Part shown: piece by piece, positions 55,524 through 64,000 of the stretch
Position numbering within the stretch: the first letter of the stretch is position 1
Layout: each line of letters begins with the position of its first letter
DNA from: Caminibacter mediatlanticus TB-2
GTDB lineage: Bacteria; Campylobacterota; Campylobacteria; Campylobacterales; Nautiliaceae
NCBI RefSeq assembly: GCF_005843985.1
Contig: NZ_CP040463.1
Location: forward strand, 794,001-858,000
DNA: 64,000 nt
Reading direction: 5' to 3'
Translations under genes and position numbers: made by a program
Notes under the pieces: model-generated
What the model was told of the DNA's origin: nothing
The model's database searches: none
The model's input: only the letters and a program-made list of their open reading frames with translations

Positions 55524-56188
55524 TTAAAAAAACCTTTTAACATTTTAATTCCATCTTCTCCACCAAGGATTGAACTCATTGCTCTTTCTGGATGAGGCAT
55601 AAGTCCAAATACATTTTTATTTTTATTGCATATTCCAGCAATTGAATCTACACTTCCATTTGGGTTAAATTCATTACCATTTTTATCACAATATTTTAAT
55701 AATACTTGTTCATTATCATACATTTCTTTTAAAGTATCACTATCAACTTTATAATTTCCCTCAGCATGTGCAATTGGAATATTAACTATTTCTCCAACAT
55801 TTAAATTTGATAAAAATTTATTATTATTGTTTACTACTTTTAAATGATGAAATTTTGAGATAAAGTGTAAACTTTCATTTCTTGTCATTCCACCAGGAAG
55901 TAAATGAGATTCAAGTAATATTTGAAATCCATTACAAATTCCAAGAACATATCCACCTTTATTTGCGAATTTAATAACTTCATTCATTATAGGAGAAAAT
56001 CTTGCGATTGCTCCACTTCTTAAATAATCACCATAACTAAAACCTCCTGGTAAAACTATTAAGTCAAAATTATCTAAATTTGTATGATTATGCCATATAA
56101 ATTCACTCTTTGCCCCAAGTTTTTCAAATGCCCACTTAGTATCTCTATCACAATTAGTACCAGGAAAAACAATAATTCCTACTTTCAT
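55520..56188 (-). CDS. purQ: Phosphoribosylformylglycinamidine synthase subunit PurQ
   Basis: A 222-residue class I glutamine amidotransferase supplying ammonia to PurL. KVGIIVFPGTNCDRDTKWAF, the nucleophile VLGICNGFQILLE, and the His/Glu pair in GLMPHPERAMS are complete. It overlaps purS by 4 nt. purL is not in the window. Confidence 0.96.
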   Translation of the reverse strand: MKVGIIVFPGTNCDRDTKWAFEKLGAKSEFIWHNHTNLDNFDLIVLPGGFSYGDYLRSGAIARFSPIMNEVIKFANKGGYVLGICNGFQILLESHLLPGGMTRNESLHFISKFHHLKVVNNNNKFLSNLNVGEIVNIPIAHAEGNYKVDSDTLKEMYDNEQVLLKYCDKNGNEFNPNGSVDSIAGICNKNKNVFGLMPHPERAMSSILGGEDGIKMLKGFFK

Positions 56189-56427
56189 TCTTTAACCTCA
56201 ATTTTATAATTTTCAATAACTGGATTAGCTAATAATTTATCGGCCATTTCTTTTGCCTCTTTAATTGCTTCTTCTTTGTTATTAGTATTAATTTCTATTA
56301 TAATTTGTTTTCCTACCCTTACATCTTCTACATTTTTAAATCCTAATGTTTCAAGAGCATGTAATACTGCTTTTCCTTGTGGGTCAAGAACTCCTTTTTT
56401 TAAATGAACATTTACAGCAACTTTCAT
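56185..56427 (-). CDS. purS: Phosphoribosylformylglycinamidine synthase subunit PurS
   Basis: An 80-residue helper that bridges PurQ and small PurL. KVAVNVHLKKGVLDPQGKAV at the start and VEDVRVGKQIIIEI are the family signature. 3 nt after purC and overlapping purQ, a purC-purS-purQ order usual in Campylobacterota. Confidence 0.95.
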   Translation of the reverse strand: MKVAVNVHLKKGVLDPQGKAVLHALETLGFKNVEDVRVGKQIIIEINTNNKEEAIKEAKEMADKLLANPVIENYKIEVKE

Positions 56428-56430
56428 TTT

Positions 56431-57132
56431 TTATCCTTTAAGTCTATTTAAAATTTCTGTATAAGCTTCTTTAATGTCTCCTAAATCAAATCTAAATAAA
56501 TCTTTATCCATTTTTTTACCAGTTTTTTTATCCCATAATCTACAACTATCAGGTGTTATTTCATCAGCTAATATTATATTTCCATCTTTATCTTTTCCAA
56601 ATTCTACTTTAAAATCAACTAATATAAGTCCAATTTTATCAAAAAATTTCACTAAAAAGTCATTTATTTTTAACCCATATTCTCTAAGTTTATCAAGTTC
56701 TTCTCTTTTTTCAACTAAATTTAGAATCATTGCATGGTCATCATTAATTAATGGGTCATTTAAGTCATCATTTTTATAGTAAAATTCAACAATTGTAAAG
56801 GGAAGTTTTTTTCCTTCTTTTAATCCAAGTCTTCTTGATAAACTTCCAGCAGCAATGTTTCTTACTACTACTTCAATTGGAATAATTTCTACTTTTTTTA
56901 CAAGCTGTTTTGTTTCATCAATTTGTTTAATTAAATGAGTTGGAATTCCTTCTTTTTGAAGTGCTTCAAAAATTATTGTTGTAATAGCACAATTTAGTGC
57001 ACCTTTACCTTCTTCTTTATCAGCTTTTTCACCATTAAAAGCTGTTAATGAATCTTTAAATTCACATATTACTTCATTTGGATTATCTGTTTCATAAATT
57101 TTTTTTGCTTTTCCTTCATATAAAAGTTTCAT
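56431..57132 (-). CDS. purC: Phosphoribosylaminoimidazole-succinocarboxamide synthase
   Basis: A 233-residue SAICAR synthetase of de novo purine synthesis. MKLLYEGKAKKIYETDNP, KDSLTAFNGEKA, PIEVVVRNIAAGSL and ILADEITPDSCRLWD are the conserved ATP- and substrate-binding blocks. ATGA overlap with ctpA. Confidence 0.97.
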   Translation of the reverse strand: MKLLYEGKAKKIYETDNPNEVICEFKDSLTAFNGEKADKEEGKGALNCAITTIIFEALQKEGIPTHLIKQIDETKQLVKKVEIIPIEVVVRNIAAGSLSRRLGLKEGKKLPFTIVEFYYKNDDLNDPLINDDHAMILNLVEKREELDKLREYGLKINDFLVKFFDKIGLILVDFKVEFGKDKDGNIILADEITPDSCRLWDKKTGKKMDKDLFRFDLGDIKEAYTEILNRLKG

Positions 57133-58391
57133 TTACTCTCCTTTGCAATAATTAATGCTTTTAAAATATTTGCACCTGTTAATAGTTGCAAATCTCCATC
57201 TATTTTTTTTACTTTTTCATTAGTTTTTTTGCTTATAGTTTTTTTATTATCTAATTTTTGAAGCTCTGCTTTAAGATGAGCTTTTAAATTTGCTTCTGTT
57301 ATTTCAGCAGTTGTATTATTGATTTCTTTGACTTTTCCAGGATGAATAATAATATCTGGGGTAATTCCTCTTGCTTGAATGGTTCTTCCACTTGGTAGAT
57401 AATATCTTGCAACAGTAAGTCTAATTGCTTCATCTTTGTTAACAGGAAGGATTGCTTGAACGCTTCCTTTTCCAAATGTTTTTTCACCAACTATAACAGC
57501 TCTTTTATGGTCTTGAAGTCCACCTGCTACTATTTCACTTGCACTTGCACTTCCTCCATTTACTAATACAACAATTGGAATATTTTTATAAGTACCAAAT
57601 GAATGTGCTTTAAATTCTATATTTTCACTTTTTAATCTACCCTTTTGAGATACTAAAATACCTTTATCAATAAATAAATCTAACGTTCCAACTGCTTGAT
57701 TTAAAAGCCCTCCTGGGTTATTTCTTAAATCTATTATGATTCCTTTTTTGCCTTGTTGTTTAGCTTGTTTTAAAATTTCTTTTAGTGAAGGAACTACATT
57801 TTTATCAAAACTGCTTATTCTTATGTATTCTATTTGAGGGTATCCTTTTAAAGTATATGCTTTTACTGATTTTATTTTAATTATTCCTCTTGTAATTGTA
57901 ACTTTAAATGGTTTTTTACCTTTTCTTACAATTGTAAGAGTAATTTTAGTACTAGGTTTTCCTCTCATTAAATTAACTGCTTCATCTAAACTCATATCAA
58001 TTGTTGCTTTATCATTTATTTTTAAAATAATATCACCAGCTTTAATTCCAGCTTTGAAAGCCGGAGTATCATCAATAGGAGATATTACTGTTAGTACACC
58101 ATTTCTCATTCCAACAACTATTCCAAGCCCTCCAAATTCGCCATTAGTTTGGATTTTTAATTCTTTATATGCTTTTTTATCAAGATAACTTGAATGAGCA
58201 TCTAAATTTGGAAGTAGTCCTTTTAGAGCTTTATTAATTATTGTAGAAGTGTTTAATTCATCAACATAATATGCTTCAATCATATTAACAACTTTTACAA
58301 ATTTTTCATATGCTTGAAGTCTTGTTTGTTGTGTCTCTTTTGCATGTAATAATGTTAATGCTAACAAAATTGCAAATAGCATTTTTTTCAT
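57129..58391 (-). CDS. ctpA: S41-family carboxy-terminal processing protease
   Basis: A 420-residue exported serine protease. Signal peptide (MKKMLFAILLALTLLHA), PDZ domain (about residues 90-170, FGGLGIVVGMRNG), and the S41 core with catalytic Ser in NGGSASASEIVAGGLQDH and Lys in VGEKTFGKGSVQ. It trims C termini of periplasmic proteins. First in the purine run, as in Campylobacter (secreted protease before purC). Confidence 0.95.
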   Translation of the reverse strand: MKKMLFAILLALTLLHAKETQQTRLQAYEKFVKVVNMIEAYYVDELNTSTIINKALKGLLPNLDAHSSYLDKKAYKELKIQTNGEFGGLGIVVGMRNGVLTVISPIDDTPAFKAGIKAGDIILKINDKATIDMSLDEAVNLMRGKPSTKITLTIVRKGKKPFKVTITRGIIKIKSVKAYTLKGYPQIEYIRISSFDKNVVPSLKEILKQAKQQGKKGIIIDLRNNPGGLLNQAVGTLDLFIDKGILVSQKGRLKSENIEFKAHSFGTYKNIPIVVLVNGGSASASEIVAGGLQDHKRAVIVGEKTFGKGSVQAILPVNKDEAIRLTVARYYLPSGRTIQARGITPDIIIHPGKVKEINNTTAEITEANLKAHLKAELQKLDNKKTISKKTNEKVKKIDGDLQLLTGANILKALIIAKESK

Positions 58392-58508
58392 AGAACTCCC
58401 TCGTTTTTGAAATTCTATTTAAATTAAGGCAAAAATTCAAGAAGTTTGTTATTTTTAAAATATCATTAATGAAAGTTTAATGTAAAGTAAAAAAAATAAA
58501 TCAAAAAC

Positions 58509-58529
58509 CTTGACATAAAACGACTAAAC
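58509..58529. promoter_or_regulatory. Degenerate HAIR-like operator at the clpB promoter
   Basis: CTTGACA - 7 nt - ACTAAAC, overlapping the -35 box. It keeps the 7-7-7 spacing of HAIR; the arms are imperfect complements, and the right arm equals the right arm of the DUF505 palindrome. HspR control of clpB is known in Campylobacterota; binding here is inference. Confidence 0.4.
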
Positions 58530-58539
58530 CTGTTATAAT
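58510..58539 (+). promoter_or_regulatory. Sigma-70-type promoter of clpB
   Basis: TTGACA (58510-58515), 18 nt, TATAAT (58534-58539). Both hexamers perfect. The transcript start would be about 25 nt before the ATG. Confidence 0.75.
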
Positions 58540-58570
58540 TTTACCAACTAAAACTTTTAAGGAGGAGAAT

Positions 58571-61174
58571 ATGGAAAAATTATTCGAGAAATTAACAAAT
58601 CAAATGATGGAAGCAATTGAGAGTGGGCTTAGTTTAGCTCTTCATAATAAAAACCCAGAAGTACATCCATTACATGTATTATGGGGACTTGTTACAAATA
58701 CTAATAGTGTTTTAAATCAGGCGTTTAATAAAATGGGCGTTGATAAAATGGCAATAGAGCTTGAAATTAAAAGTGCAGTAGATAGACTTCCAAAAGTAGA
58801 TAATATTACAAAAGAGTCTATTAGAATTGGAAGAGAATTAATTGATAGCTTACAAAAAGCAGAAGCTCTTGCTACAAAACTTGGTGATAAGTATATTGCT
58901 GTTGATACTTGGCTTATAGCAAATCTTGATAGATTTAAAGATGTATTAGGTAAATATGTTGATTTAATGGAGCTTAAAAAAACTCTTGAAGCAATAAGAG
59001 GAGATAAAAAGATTGAGAGTAAGAGTGCAGATGAAAATCTTGATGCATTAAATAAATATGGTATTGATTTAACTGAAAAAGCAAGAAAAGGTGAGCTTGA
59101 CCCTGTAATTGGTAGAGATGAAGAGATTAATAGAATGACACAAATCTTAATTAGAAAAACAAAAAATAATCCAATCTTACTTGGAGAACCTGGTGTTGGT
59201 AAAACAGCACTTGTAGAAGGTCTTGCTCAAAGAATAGTTAAAAAAGAAGTACCAACAAGTTTGCAAAATAAAAAAATTGTTGCACTTGATATGACAGCAT
59301 TAATTGCAGGTGCAAAATATAGAGGTGAATTTGAAGATAGATTAAAAGCAGTTGTTGATGAAGTAAAAGCAAATCCAAATATTATTTTATTTATAGATGA
59401 AATTCATACAATTGTTGGAGCAGGTGCAAGCGAAGGAAGTATGGATGCTGCAAATATCTTAAAACCAGCACTTGCAAGAGGTGAGCTTAGAACAATTGGT
59501 GCTACAACTCTAAAAGAATATAGAAAATATTTCGAAAAAGATGCAGCTCTTCAAAGAAGATTCCAACCAGTAATGGTTAATGAACCAAGTGTAAATGAAG
59601 CAATTAGAATTTTAAGAGGACTTAAAGAGAGACTTGAAGCTCACCATCAAGTAAAAATTTTAGATGAAGCATTAGTTGCGGCAGCAAAATTAACTGATAG
59701 ATATATTACTGATAGATTTTTACCAGATAAAGCAATTGATGCTATTGATGAAGCAGCAGCAGAAATTAGAATGCAAATTGAATCTGAACCATTTGAACTT
59801 GCAAAAATTAAAAGAGAAATCGAACAATTAATGGTTGAAAAACAAGCACTTGAAATGGAAGGTGCAAACAGTGAAAAAGCAAAAAAAAGACTTGAAGAGA
59901 TTGAAAAACAACTTGCTGATTTAGAAGAGAAAAAAAGACAACTTGAAGCAAAATATGAAGAAGAAAAAAGAATCTTAAAAGAAATTGCTTCAATAAAAGA
60001 AGAAATTGAAAAACTAAAAAACGAAGCTGAAATTGCAAAAAGAGAAGGCAATTATCATAAAGCAGCTGAAATTGAATATGGAAAAATAGTAGAACTTACT
60101 AAAAAACTTGAAGAGTTAGAGAAAAAATGGGAAGAAATGCAAAAAGAAGGTACACTTTTAAAAAGTGCAGTTGACGAAGAAGCAGTTGCTAATGTTGTAA
60201 GTAAGTGGACAGGAATCCCTGTAAGTAAAATGCTAAAAAGCGAACTTGAAAAAATATTACATATTGAAGATGAACTTAAAAAATATGTTGTAGGACAAGA
60301 TGAAGCAATTAAAGCAGTTGCAAGAGCAATTAAGAGAAATAAAGCTGGACTTGGTGACCCTAATAGACCAATTGGTAGTTTTATGTTTCTTGGACCAACA
60401 GGTGTTGGTAAAACTGAGACAGCAAAAACATTAGCAAGATTTTTATTTGATGATGAAAAAGCATTAATTAGATTTGATATGAGTGAATATATGGATAAAA
60501 TTAGTGTATCTAAATTAATTGGTGCAGCACCTGGATATGTTGGATATGAAGAAGGAGGTCAATTAACTGAGGCTGTTAGAAGAAAACCATATAGTGTAAT
60601 CTTATTTGATGAGATTGAAAAAGCACACCCAGATGTGTTTAATATTCTTTTACAAGTGCTTGATGATGGAAGACTTACAGATAATAAAGGTGTAACAGTA
60701 GATTTTAAAAACACAATTATTATCTTAACAAGTAATATTGCAAGTGATATTATTCAAGAAATTAAAGACCCAGAAGCAAGAAAAGAAGCTGTATGGGCAG
60801 AGCTAAAAAGAAGAATGAAACCAGAATTTTTAAACAGGCTTGATGAGGTGGTAGTATTTAATCCGCTTGGAAAAGAACAAGTTAAACAAATTGTTGATAT
60901 ATTACTTAGAAAAATTAAACAAAGACTTGAAGAGAGAGATATTGACCTTAACCTTACTGAAAGAGCAAAAGACTTTATTGCAGAGGTTGGTTTTGACCCA
61001 ATTTTTGGTGCAAGACCATTAAAAAGGGCATTAGCTGAGGTAGTTGAAGATAAATTAGCTGAACTTATCTTAGAAGGTAAAGTAAAAGAAGGTGATAAAG
61101 TTGAATTTGATGTAGATGAAAATAATATTATTGTAAGAGTTAATGGTCAAGAAGTTGCAAGGGATTCTAAATAA
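58571..61174 (+). CDS. clpB: ATP-dependent disaggregase ClpB
   Basis: An 867-residue AAA+ chaperone. N-domain ([13 protein letters not shown]), first ATPase module (Walker [11 protein letters not shown], Walker [14 protein letters not shown]), a coiled-coil middle domain (about residues 410-530, with [16 protein letters not shown]) that separates ClpB from ClpA/C, and the second module ([22 protein letters not shown]). It pulls proteins out of heat-induced aggregates with DnaK. Strong aaggaggag ribosome site. The C terminus is within a terminator stem. Confidence 0.97.
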   Translation: MEKLFEKLTNQMMEAIESGLSLALHNKNPEVHPLHVLWGLVTNTNSVLNQAFNKMGVDKMAIELEIKSAVDRLPKVDNITKESIRIGRELIDSLQKAEALATKLGDKYIAVDTWLIANLDRFKDVLGKYVDLMELKKTLEAIRGDKKIESKSADENLDALNKYGIDLTEKARKGELDPVIGRDEEINRMTQILIRKTKNNPILLGEPGVGKTALVEGLAQRIVKKEVPTSLQNKKIVALDMTALIAGAKYRGEFEDRLKAVVDEVKANPNIILFIDEIHTIVGAGASEGSMDAANILKPALARGELRTIGATTLKEYRKYFEKDAALQRRFQPVMVNEPSVNEAIRILRGLKERLEAHHQVKILDEALVAAAKLTDRYITDRFLPDKAIDAIDEAAAEIRMQIESEPFELAKIKREIEQLMVEKQALEMEGANSEKAKKRLEEIEKQLADLEEKKRQLEAKYEEEKRILKEIASIKEEIEKLKNEAEIAKREGNYHKAAEIEYGKIVELTKKLEELEKKWEEMQKEGTLLKSAVDEEAVANVVSKWTGIPVSKMLKSELEKILHIEDELKKYVVGQDEAIKAVARAIKRNKAGLGDPNRPIGSFMFLGPTGVGKTETAKTLARFLFDDEKALIRFDMSEYMDKISVSKLIGAAPGYVGYEEGGQLTEAVRRKPYSVILFDEIEKAHPDVFNILLQVLDDGRLTDNKGVTVDFKNTIIILTSNIASDIIQEIKDPEARKEAVWAELKRRMKPEFLNRLDEVVVFNPLGKEQVKQIVDILLRKIKQRLEERDIDLNLTERAKDFIAEVGFDPIFGARPLKRALAEVVEDKLAELILEGKVKEGDKVEFDVDENNIIVRVNGQEVARDSK

Positions 61175-61187
61175 TCCCTTGTTTTTA
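61158..61187 (+). terminator. Rho-independent terminator of clpB
   Basis: CAAGGGAT (61158-61165) pairs perfectly with ATCCCTTG (61174-61181) around an 8-nt loop, followed by ttttta. It spans the clpB stop codon. Confidence 0.85.
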
Positions 61188-61202
61188 TATTATAAGAATT
61201 TT

Positions 61203-61973
61203 TTAATAATCGTTTAAACATTCTCTTTCTATATTGTTATTAAAATAATTTATAATTGTTTGAGGTTTTGCTATACAATAACCTTGTCCATAATGACACC
61301 CTATATATTGTGCAGAATTAAATTCTGACACTCTTTCAATATATTCAGCTACAACTTTTATTCCTAATTTATTAAACATATTTATTAACGTATCTAAAAG
61401 ATAATATTTTTTTGGATCTTGTAAGAAGTTTTTTACCAATATTTCATCAAGTTTTATAATATCAAATTCAAATTCTATTAATGGTCCAAAAGTTGCATAT
61501 CCTTTTCCAAAATCATCCAAAGCCACTTTACTTCCTATCATATGAATATTTTTAATGAATTCTTTTACAACAATTTTGTTTGCCATAATTTCTTCTTCTT
61601 CAATGAATTCAAATGTTAAAAATTTTGCAATTTTATTATTTTCAATTGTATCGTCAATTGAACTGTAAATTAATTCTATTAATTTTTTATTTAATAAATC
61701 TGAGATAGATATATTAAATGAAATATTAATTTTGTATTTTTTAATATCATCTAAAATTTTTAAAAACATATTTTTTGTTATATCTCTTTTATTAATGTTA
61801 CTATTATTTAAAATTTCATTTGGATATATAGTTTTATTATTAAGTTTACTTCTTAATAAAGCTTCATATTTAATGATTTCATATTTATTATTATGTAGTG
61901 AACTTTTATTAATATCTATTATAGCTTGATATACTGGAAAAATATTTTCAATAATTTGGTTTTCTTCTAACAT
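61203..61973 (-). CDS. EAL-domain cyclic-di-GMP phosphodiesterase
   Basis: A 256-residue stand-alone EAL domain. The signature is YEALLR; further active-site residues are in FNISISDLL (Asn), FEFIEEE (Glu), LDDFGKGYATF (Asp-Asp), IIKLDEIL (Lys), AEYIERVSEF (Glu, where GVE is usual) and GQGYCIAKP (Gln). So catalysis looks possible. No membrane or sensor domain. ATG with aaggaag upstream. It is divergent from two orphan genes; codon use is very AT-rich like them. Confidence 0.87.
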   Translation of the reverse strand: MLEENQIIENIFPVYQAIIDINKSSLHNNKYEIIKYEALLRSKLNNKTIYPNEILNNSNINKRDITKNMFLKILDDIKKYKINISFNISISDLLNKKLIELIYSSIDDTIENNKIAKFLTFEFIEEEEIMANKIVVKEFIKNIHMIGSKVALDDFGKGYATFGPLIEFEFDIIKLDEILVKNFLQDPKKYYLLDTLINMFNKLGIKVVAEYIERVSEFNSAQYIGCHYGQGYCIAKPQTIINYFNNNIERECLNDY

Positions 61974-62111
61974 TATGCTTCCTTATTGTAAATATTTTTG
62001 TATAATATAGTGTGTGATATTGTATCATTTTTTGTATATTTATGTTGAATTTTTAAGAATTTTTTTGATAAAATTCCTAATATTTAAAATTATATAGAGG
62101 AGTAAGGATAT

Positions 62112-62375
62112 ATGTTAAGAATATTAGAGATAATGAGTGAAGATAATTTAATTTCAGTATCAGTAACTAAGGATATAGCAAAAAAATTAGTTGATGAGAA
62201 TTATGATTATAGTTTAGAAGATTATCGTAATATTCCAGATGTAATTAATCATTCTGCTGAAGTTATTGAACCAATGAAAGCTAATACTTTATTAAATAAA
62301 AATAATAATATTAAAATTTCCTATGATTCTAAAACTTTTCCTATACCTGAACTTAATTCATTTTTTAATAGTTAG
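62112..62375 (+). CDS. Small orphan protein, 87 residues
   Basis: An acidic soluble protein starting MLRILEIMSEDNLISVSVT, with aggat close to the ATG. No motif known to me. The N-terminal third looks beta-alpha, the C-terminal third Asn-rich. It is 20 nt upstream of the 308-residue orphan and possibly in one transcript with it. Confidence 0.5.
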   Translation: MLRILEIMSEDNLISVSVTKDIAKKLVDENYDYSLEDYRNIPDVINHSAEVIEPMKANTLLNKNNNIKISYDSKTFPIPELNSFFNS

Positions 62376-62395
62376 TTTTTTCATTGAGGAACAAA

Positions 62396-63322
62396 ATGAT
62401 AAATAGAGAAAGAAAAAATACGTTACTATATTATTTTAGTTATATTTTAATAAATGATATTTTACCTTTTGAAGCAAAGTATATTTCTCTTAGAAAATTC
62501 AAGAATTTTACTTTTGTAAGATATATAATTAAGTTTTATTTAGAAGAAATTTTTAAATATTCATATAAGGAATTAACAATTGAAGAATTTAATGAAAATT
62601 ATGGTAAAAAATTAGAAAAATCATTACAAAGTTATAAAATCGAGTATATTACATTATTAATTAAAAGTCATGAAGAGATACTCAAGCCATATAAGAGTAA
62701 TATAGAGCAGTATTTTGAAAAAAATAACAATAATGTTTCTATTAAACTTGAATATATTGATTCTCTTATTGAGTTTTTGGAAACAAAATTAAATATAGAA
62801 AATTCATTGATAAAAGAATATCAACTAAATATTCCAATGATAGATAAGCATGTTAATTCTAATATTTATTCATCTGATTTAAATCTTTTAAAAAATAAGA
62901 TTAAAAAATTTCATAAATATTATAAAATTTTAGAAGAAATTTTATATAAAAAAGGTTTTATTCAGAAAATTGATAATAATATAGTAAAACCTGTTGATAA
63001 AATTAGTAATTTAGAATATTTATATTTTGTGGTAATGCATGAATTTTGGAATTTTTTATCCCATTTTAGTATGGGATTTGTATATTTTAACTCTCCTAAT
63101 AATTTTTTATCTAATCTAAATAAAAGTATAAGTCATTTGAAAAGAGCTATAATGGATTTATTAGATGGAATGATAATTGAGTATGATTGTACAAAAAAAT
63201 CTGAATATTTAAAACTAAGAGTTATGAAAGTTGCTAGTTTAGGTAATAAAAGTAAAATACAAGAATTAATTAAAAATTTAGAAGATTTGTTTGATTCTTG
63301 TATAAAACAAACTTCATTTTAA
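62396..63322 (+). CDS. Helical orphan protein, 308 residues
   Basis: Almost wholly alpha-helical by composition, Lys/Asn/Ile-rich and without signal peptide. Near the C terminus VVMHEFWNFLSHFSMGF and SISHLKRAIMDLLDGM, rich in His/Asn, recall helical HEPN-like or four-helix sensory proteins, but no family can be claimed. I use the ATG at 62396 after gaggaac; a TTG at 62384 is the upstream alternative. It lies directly beyond the tmRNA 3' end, a common insertion point, and is next to an EAL gene. Confidence 0.55.
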   Translation: MINRERKNTLLYYFSYILINDILPFEAKYISLRKFKNFTFVRYIIKFYLEEIFKYSYKELTIEEFNENYGKKLEKSLQSYKIEYITLLIKSHEEILKPYKSNIEQYFEKNNNNVSIKLEYIDSLIEFLETKLNIENSLIKEYQLNIPMIDKHVNSNIYSSDLNLLKNKIKKFHKYYKILEEILYKKGFIQKIDNNIVKPVDKISNLEYLYFVVMHEFWNFLSHFSMGFVYFNSPNNFLSNLNKSISHLKRAIMDLLDGMIIEYDCTKKSEYLKLRVMKVASLGNKSKIQELIKNLEDLFDSCIKQTSF

Positions 63323-63404
63323 ACAAATAACAAATAAATTATATAAAGTTAAATTAGTAGTAATCGTTTAATATTTGTAAAAATCACTGACACTATATTT
63401 TAAT

Positions 63405-63777
63405 TGGTGGAGGTGTGGGGAATCGAACCCCAGTCCAGAAGTAGATTACCCTAAGCGTCTACACGCTTAGTTCGTTGGTTATACTGTTAGGAGGCCCAAC
63501 GAACAAGGCCTTTATCCTAACAGGGAAGGGTAAAGTTTCGGAAGTCTTAGCCCTTCCAACTAAGACTTCCTATCCGCACTTTACTCTCCACCCGAGGAGG
63601 CGGAAATCCTCAGTGGGTGGAGGCGCCCTCAATCCCTAATTATGCAGCAGCTGTTGCTACTGCTGGGCTATAAGATTTGTTATTTGCTGCGTTTATTTTT
63701 AGTGGGCCGTTTTAATGCTTGCCCAGGCATGCGTGCAGCTTAGGGCTTTCTACCCCTGTCGAAGCCGTGTCACCCCC
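63405..63777 (-). ncRNA. ssrA: Transfer-messenger RNA (tmRNA)
   Basis: About 373 nt on the minus strand. The 5' end GGGGGTGACACGGCTTCGAC and the 3' end with TTCGATTCCCC loop and encoded CCA pair as an alanine-type acceptor, GGGGGTG with CACCTCC, keeping the G3-U70 wobble that specifies alanine charging. It rescues stalled ribosomes and adds a degradation tag with SmpB. Pseudoknot regions are GC-rich compared with the surroundings. Confidence 0.95.
63640..63690 (-). other. tmRNA tag reading frame
   Basis: Within ssrA on the minus strand, from the resume codon GCA (63690) to TAA (63640-63642): encoded tag AANNKSYSPAVATAAA, 16 codons before the stop, if resumption is at the first GCA after taaac (15 if the second). 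The tail VATAAA is unlike the AKAA/ALAA endings I know in related phyla. Confidence 0.7.
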
Positions 63778-63817
63778 AAACAAGATTTTTTGAATCCTCT
63801 TTGCGAGTGACATTGAA

Positions 63818-63846
63818 ATAATATCAAAATTTACTTAAAAAATCAA
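63818..63846 (-). promoter_or_regulatory. Promoter of ssrA
   Basis: On the minus strand TTGATT (63846-63841), exactly 17 nt, TATTAT (63823-63818). The implied transcript has a leader of about 34 nt before the mature 5' end, to be cut off by RNase P. Confidence 0.6.
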
Positions 63847-63913
63847 GGTGTTTTTAAGAAAACTTTAAGTTTTAGGTATGCTAAAAGAATTATAACAAAA
63901 AGAAAAGACAAAA

Positions 63914-64000
63914 TTAGTCGTTAATTGATTCTTTTATAATTTTTGCCTTTTGTGAGATTTTTTTAATTTTTTCAGTGTTACTTATATCTTCAAGTAAAAC
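63914..64000 (-). CDS. C-terminal end of an unidentified gene (5' part beyond the window)
   Basis: An open minus-strand frame enters at 64000 and stops at TAA (63914-63916). The visible 28 residues (ending KAKIIKESIND) are charged and helical. Too short to name. The codon pattern matches neighbouring genes. Confidence 0.55.
   Translation of the reverse strand, partial: VLLEDISNTEKIKKISQKAKIIKESIND

Noticed and set aside
63405-63777. Search for a duplicated tmRNA 3' end (attL/attR) marking an island
   Set aside because: No second copy of the GGTGGAGGTGTGGGG end was found by eye in the window; no integrase is present.

Overview
The window is a compact, very AT-rich bacterial chromosome segment with genes nearly end to end, many 1-17 nt overlaps, frequent TTG/GTG starts and no insertion sequence, integrase, phage gene or CRISPR array that I can see. 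Gene content and order point to Campylobacterota, most likely the thermophilic vent order Nautiliales (Nautilia/Caminibacter/Lebetimonas type). The signs are a CheA-CheY fusion, the MagIII-type DNA glycosylase, the rplY-pth-lptF/G-lysA-HAD-pheA-hisC-fliFGH-dxs block and the ctpA-purC-purS-purQ-...-plsC-crcB block, both familiar from Campylobacter, plus a DUF505 protein of the kind found in thermophiles. The genus is inference; no 16S gene is present.

Layout. 1-1.55 kb: 3' part of cheA (with receiver domain) and cheW. 1.55-5.4 kb (-): an outer-membrane-like orphan, hisS, speA. 5.4-8.6 kb (+): ymdB-like phosphodiesterase, magIII-type glycosylase, YgjP-like metallopeptidase, rmuC. 8.5-12.4 kb (-): tatA, tatC, a large DUF505 gene, AI-2E-type permease. 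12.5-31 kb (+): serB, tal, a PilT-like ATPase, the rplY-to-dxs block (translation quality control, LPS transport, lysine and aromatic/histidine synthesis, flagellar basal body, isoprenoids), msrA, a phasin-like/UbiB pair and a beta-propeller protein. 31-36 kb: polA (-) flanked by two paralogous propeller-plus-helical-repeat genes (+). 35.8-38.2 kb (-): rhodanese, TauE/SafE permease, two tiny membrane proteins, moaC, mobA. 38.2-42.2 kb: envelope orphans, DUF455 ferritin-like protein, moaA, Sir2, GGCT-like protein. 42.2-44 kb (-): rpsT, prfA, Nudix. 44-48.5 kb (+): glmM, lspA, tRNA-Val(GAC), thrS, infC. 48.5-48.9 kb: the only gene-free stretch over 300 bp. 48.9-52.1 kb: YfdX-family protein (-), lepA, then tRNA-Lys/Glu/Val/Asp. 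52.3-58.4 kb (-): ctpA, purC, purS, purQ, M23 peptidase, SH3-like protein, plsC, crcB. 58.5-64 kb: clpB, an EAL phosphodiesterase, two orphan genes, tmRNA (-), and the 3' end of an unknown gene (-).

How it works together. Most genes are housekeeping, with operons mixing functions: flagellar basal body with histidine/DXP synthesis, purine synthesis with envelope enzymes, translation factors with tRNAs. Three features stand out. First, two proteins combine an N-terminal WD40-like propeller with four regular ~84-residue helical repeats (a coat-protein-like architecture) and flank polA. Second, the DUF505 protein carries four winged-helix-like modules about 130 residues apart, and its promoter overlaps a palindrome with the 7-7-7 geometry of the HspR heat-shock operator; a degenerate relative lies at the clpB promoter. 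Third, tRNA-Val(GAC) has C instead of the near-universal U33. Smaller points include two unlisted-size membrane peptides in the sulfur/molybdenum operon and an unusual tmRNA tag.
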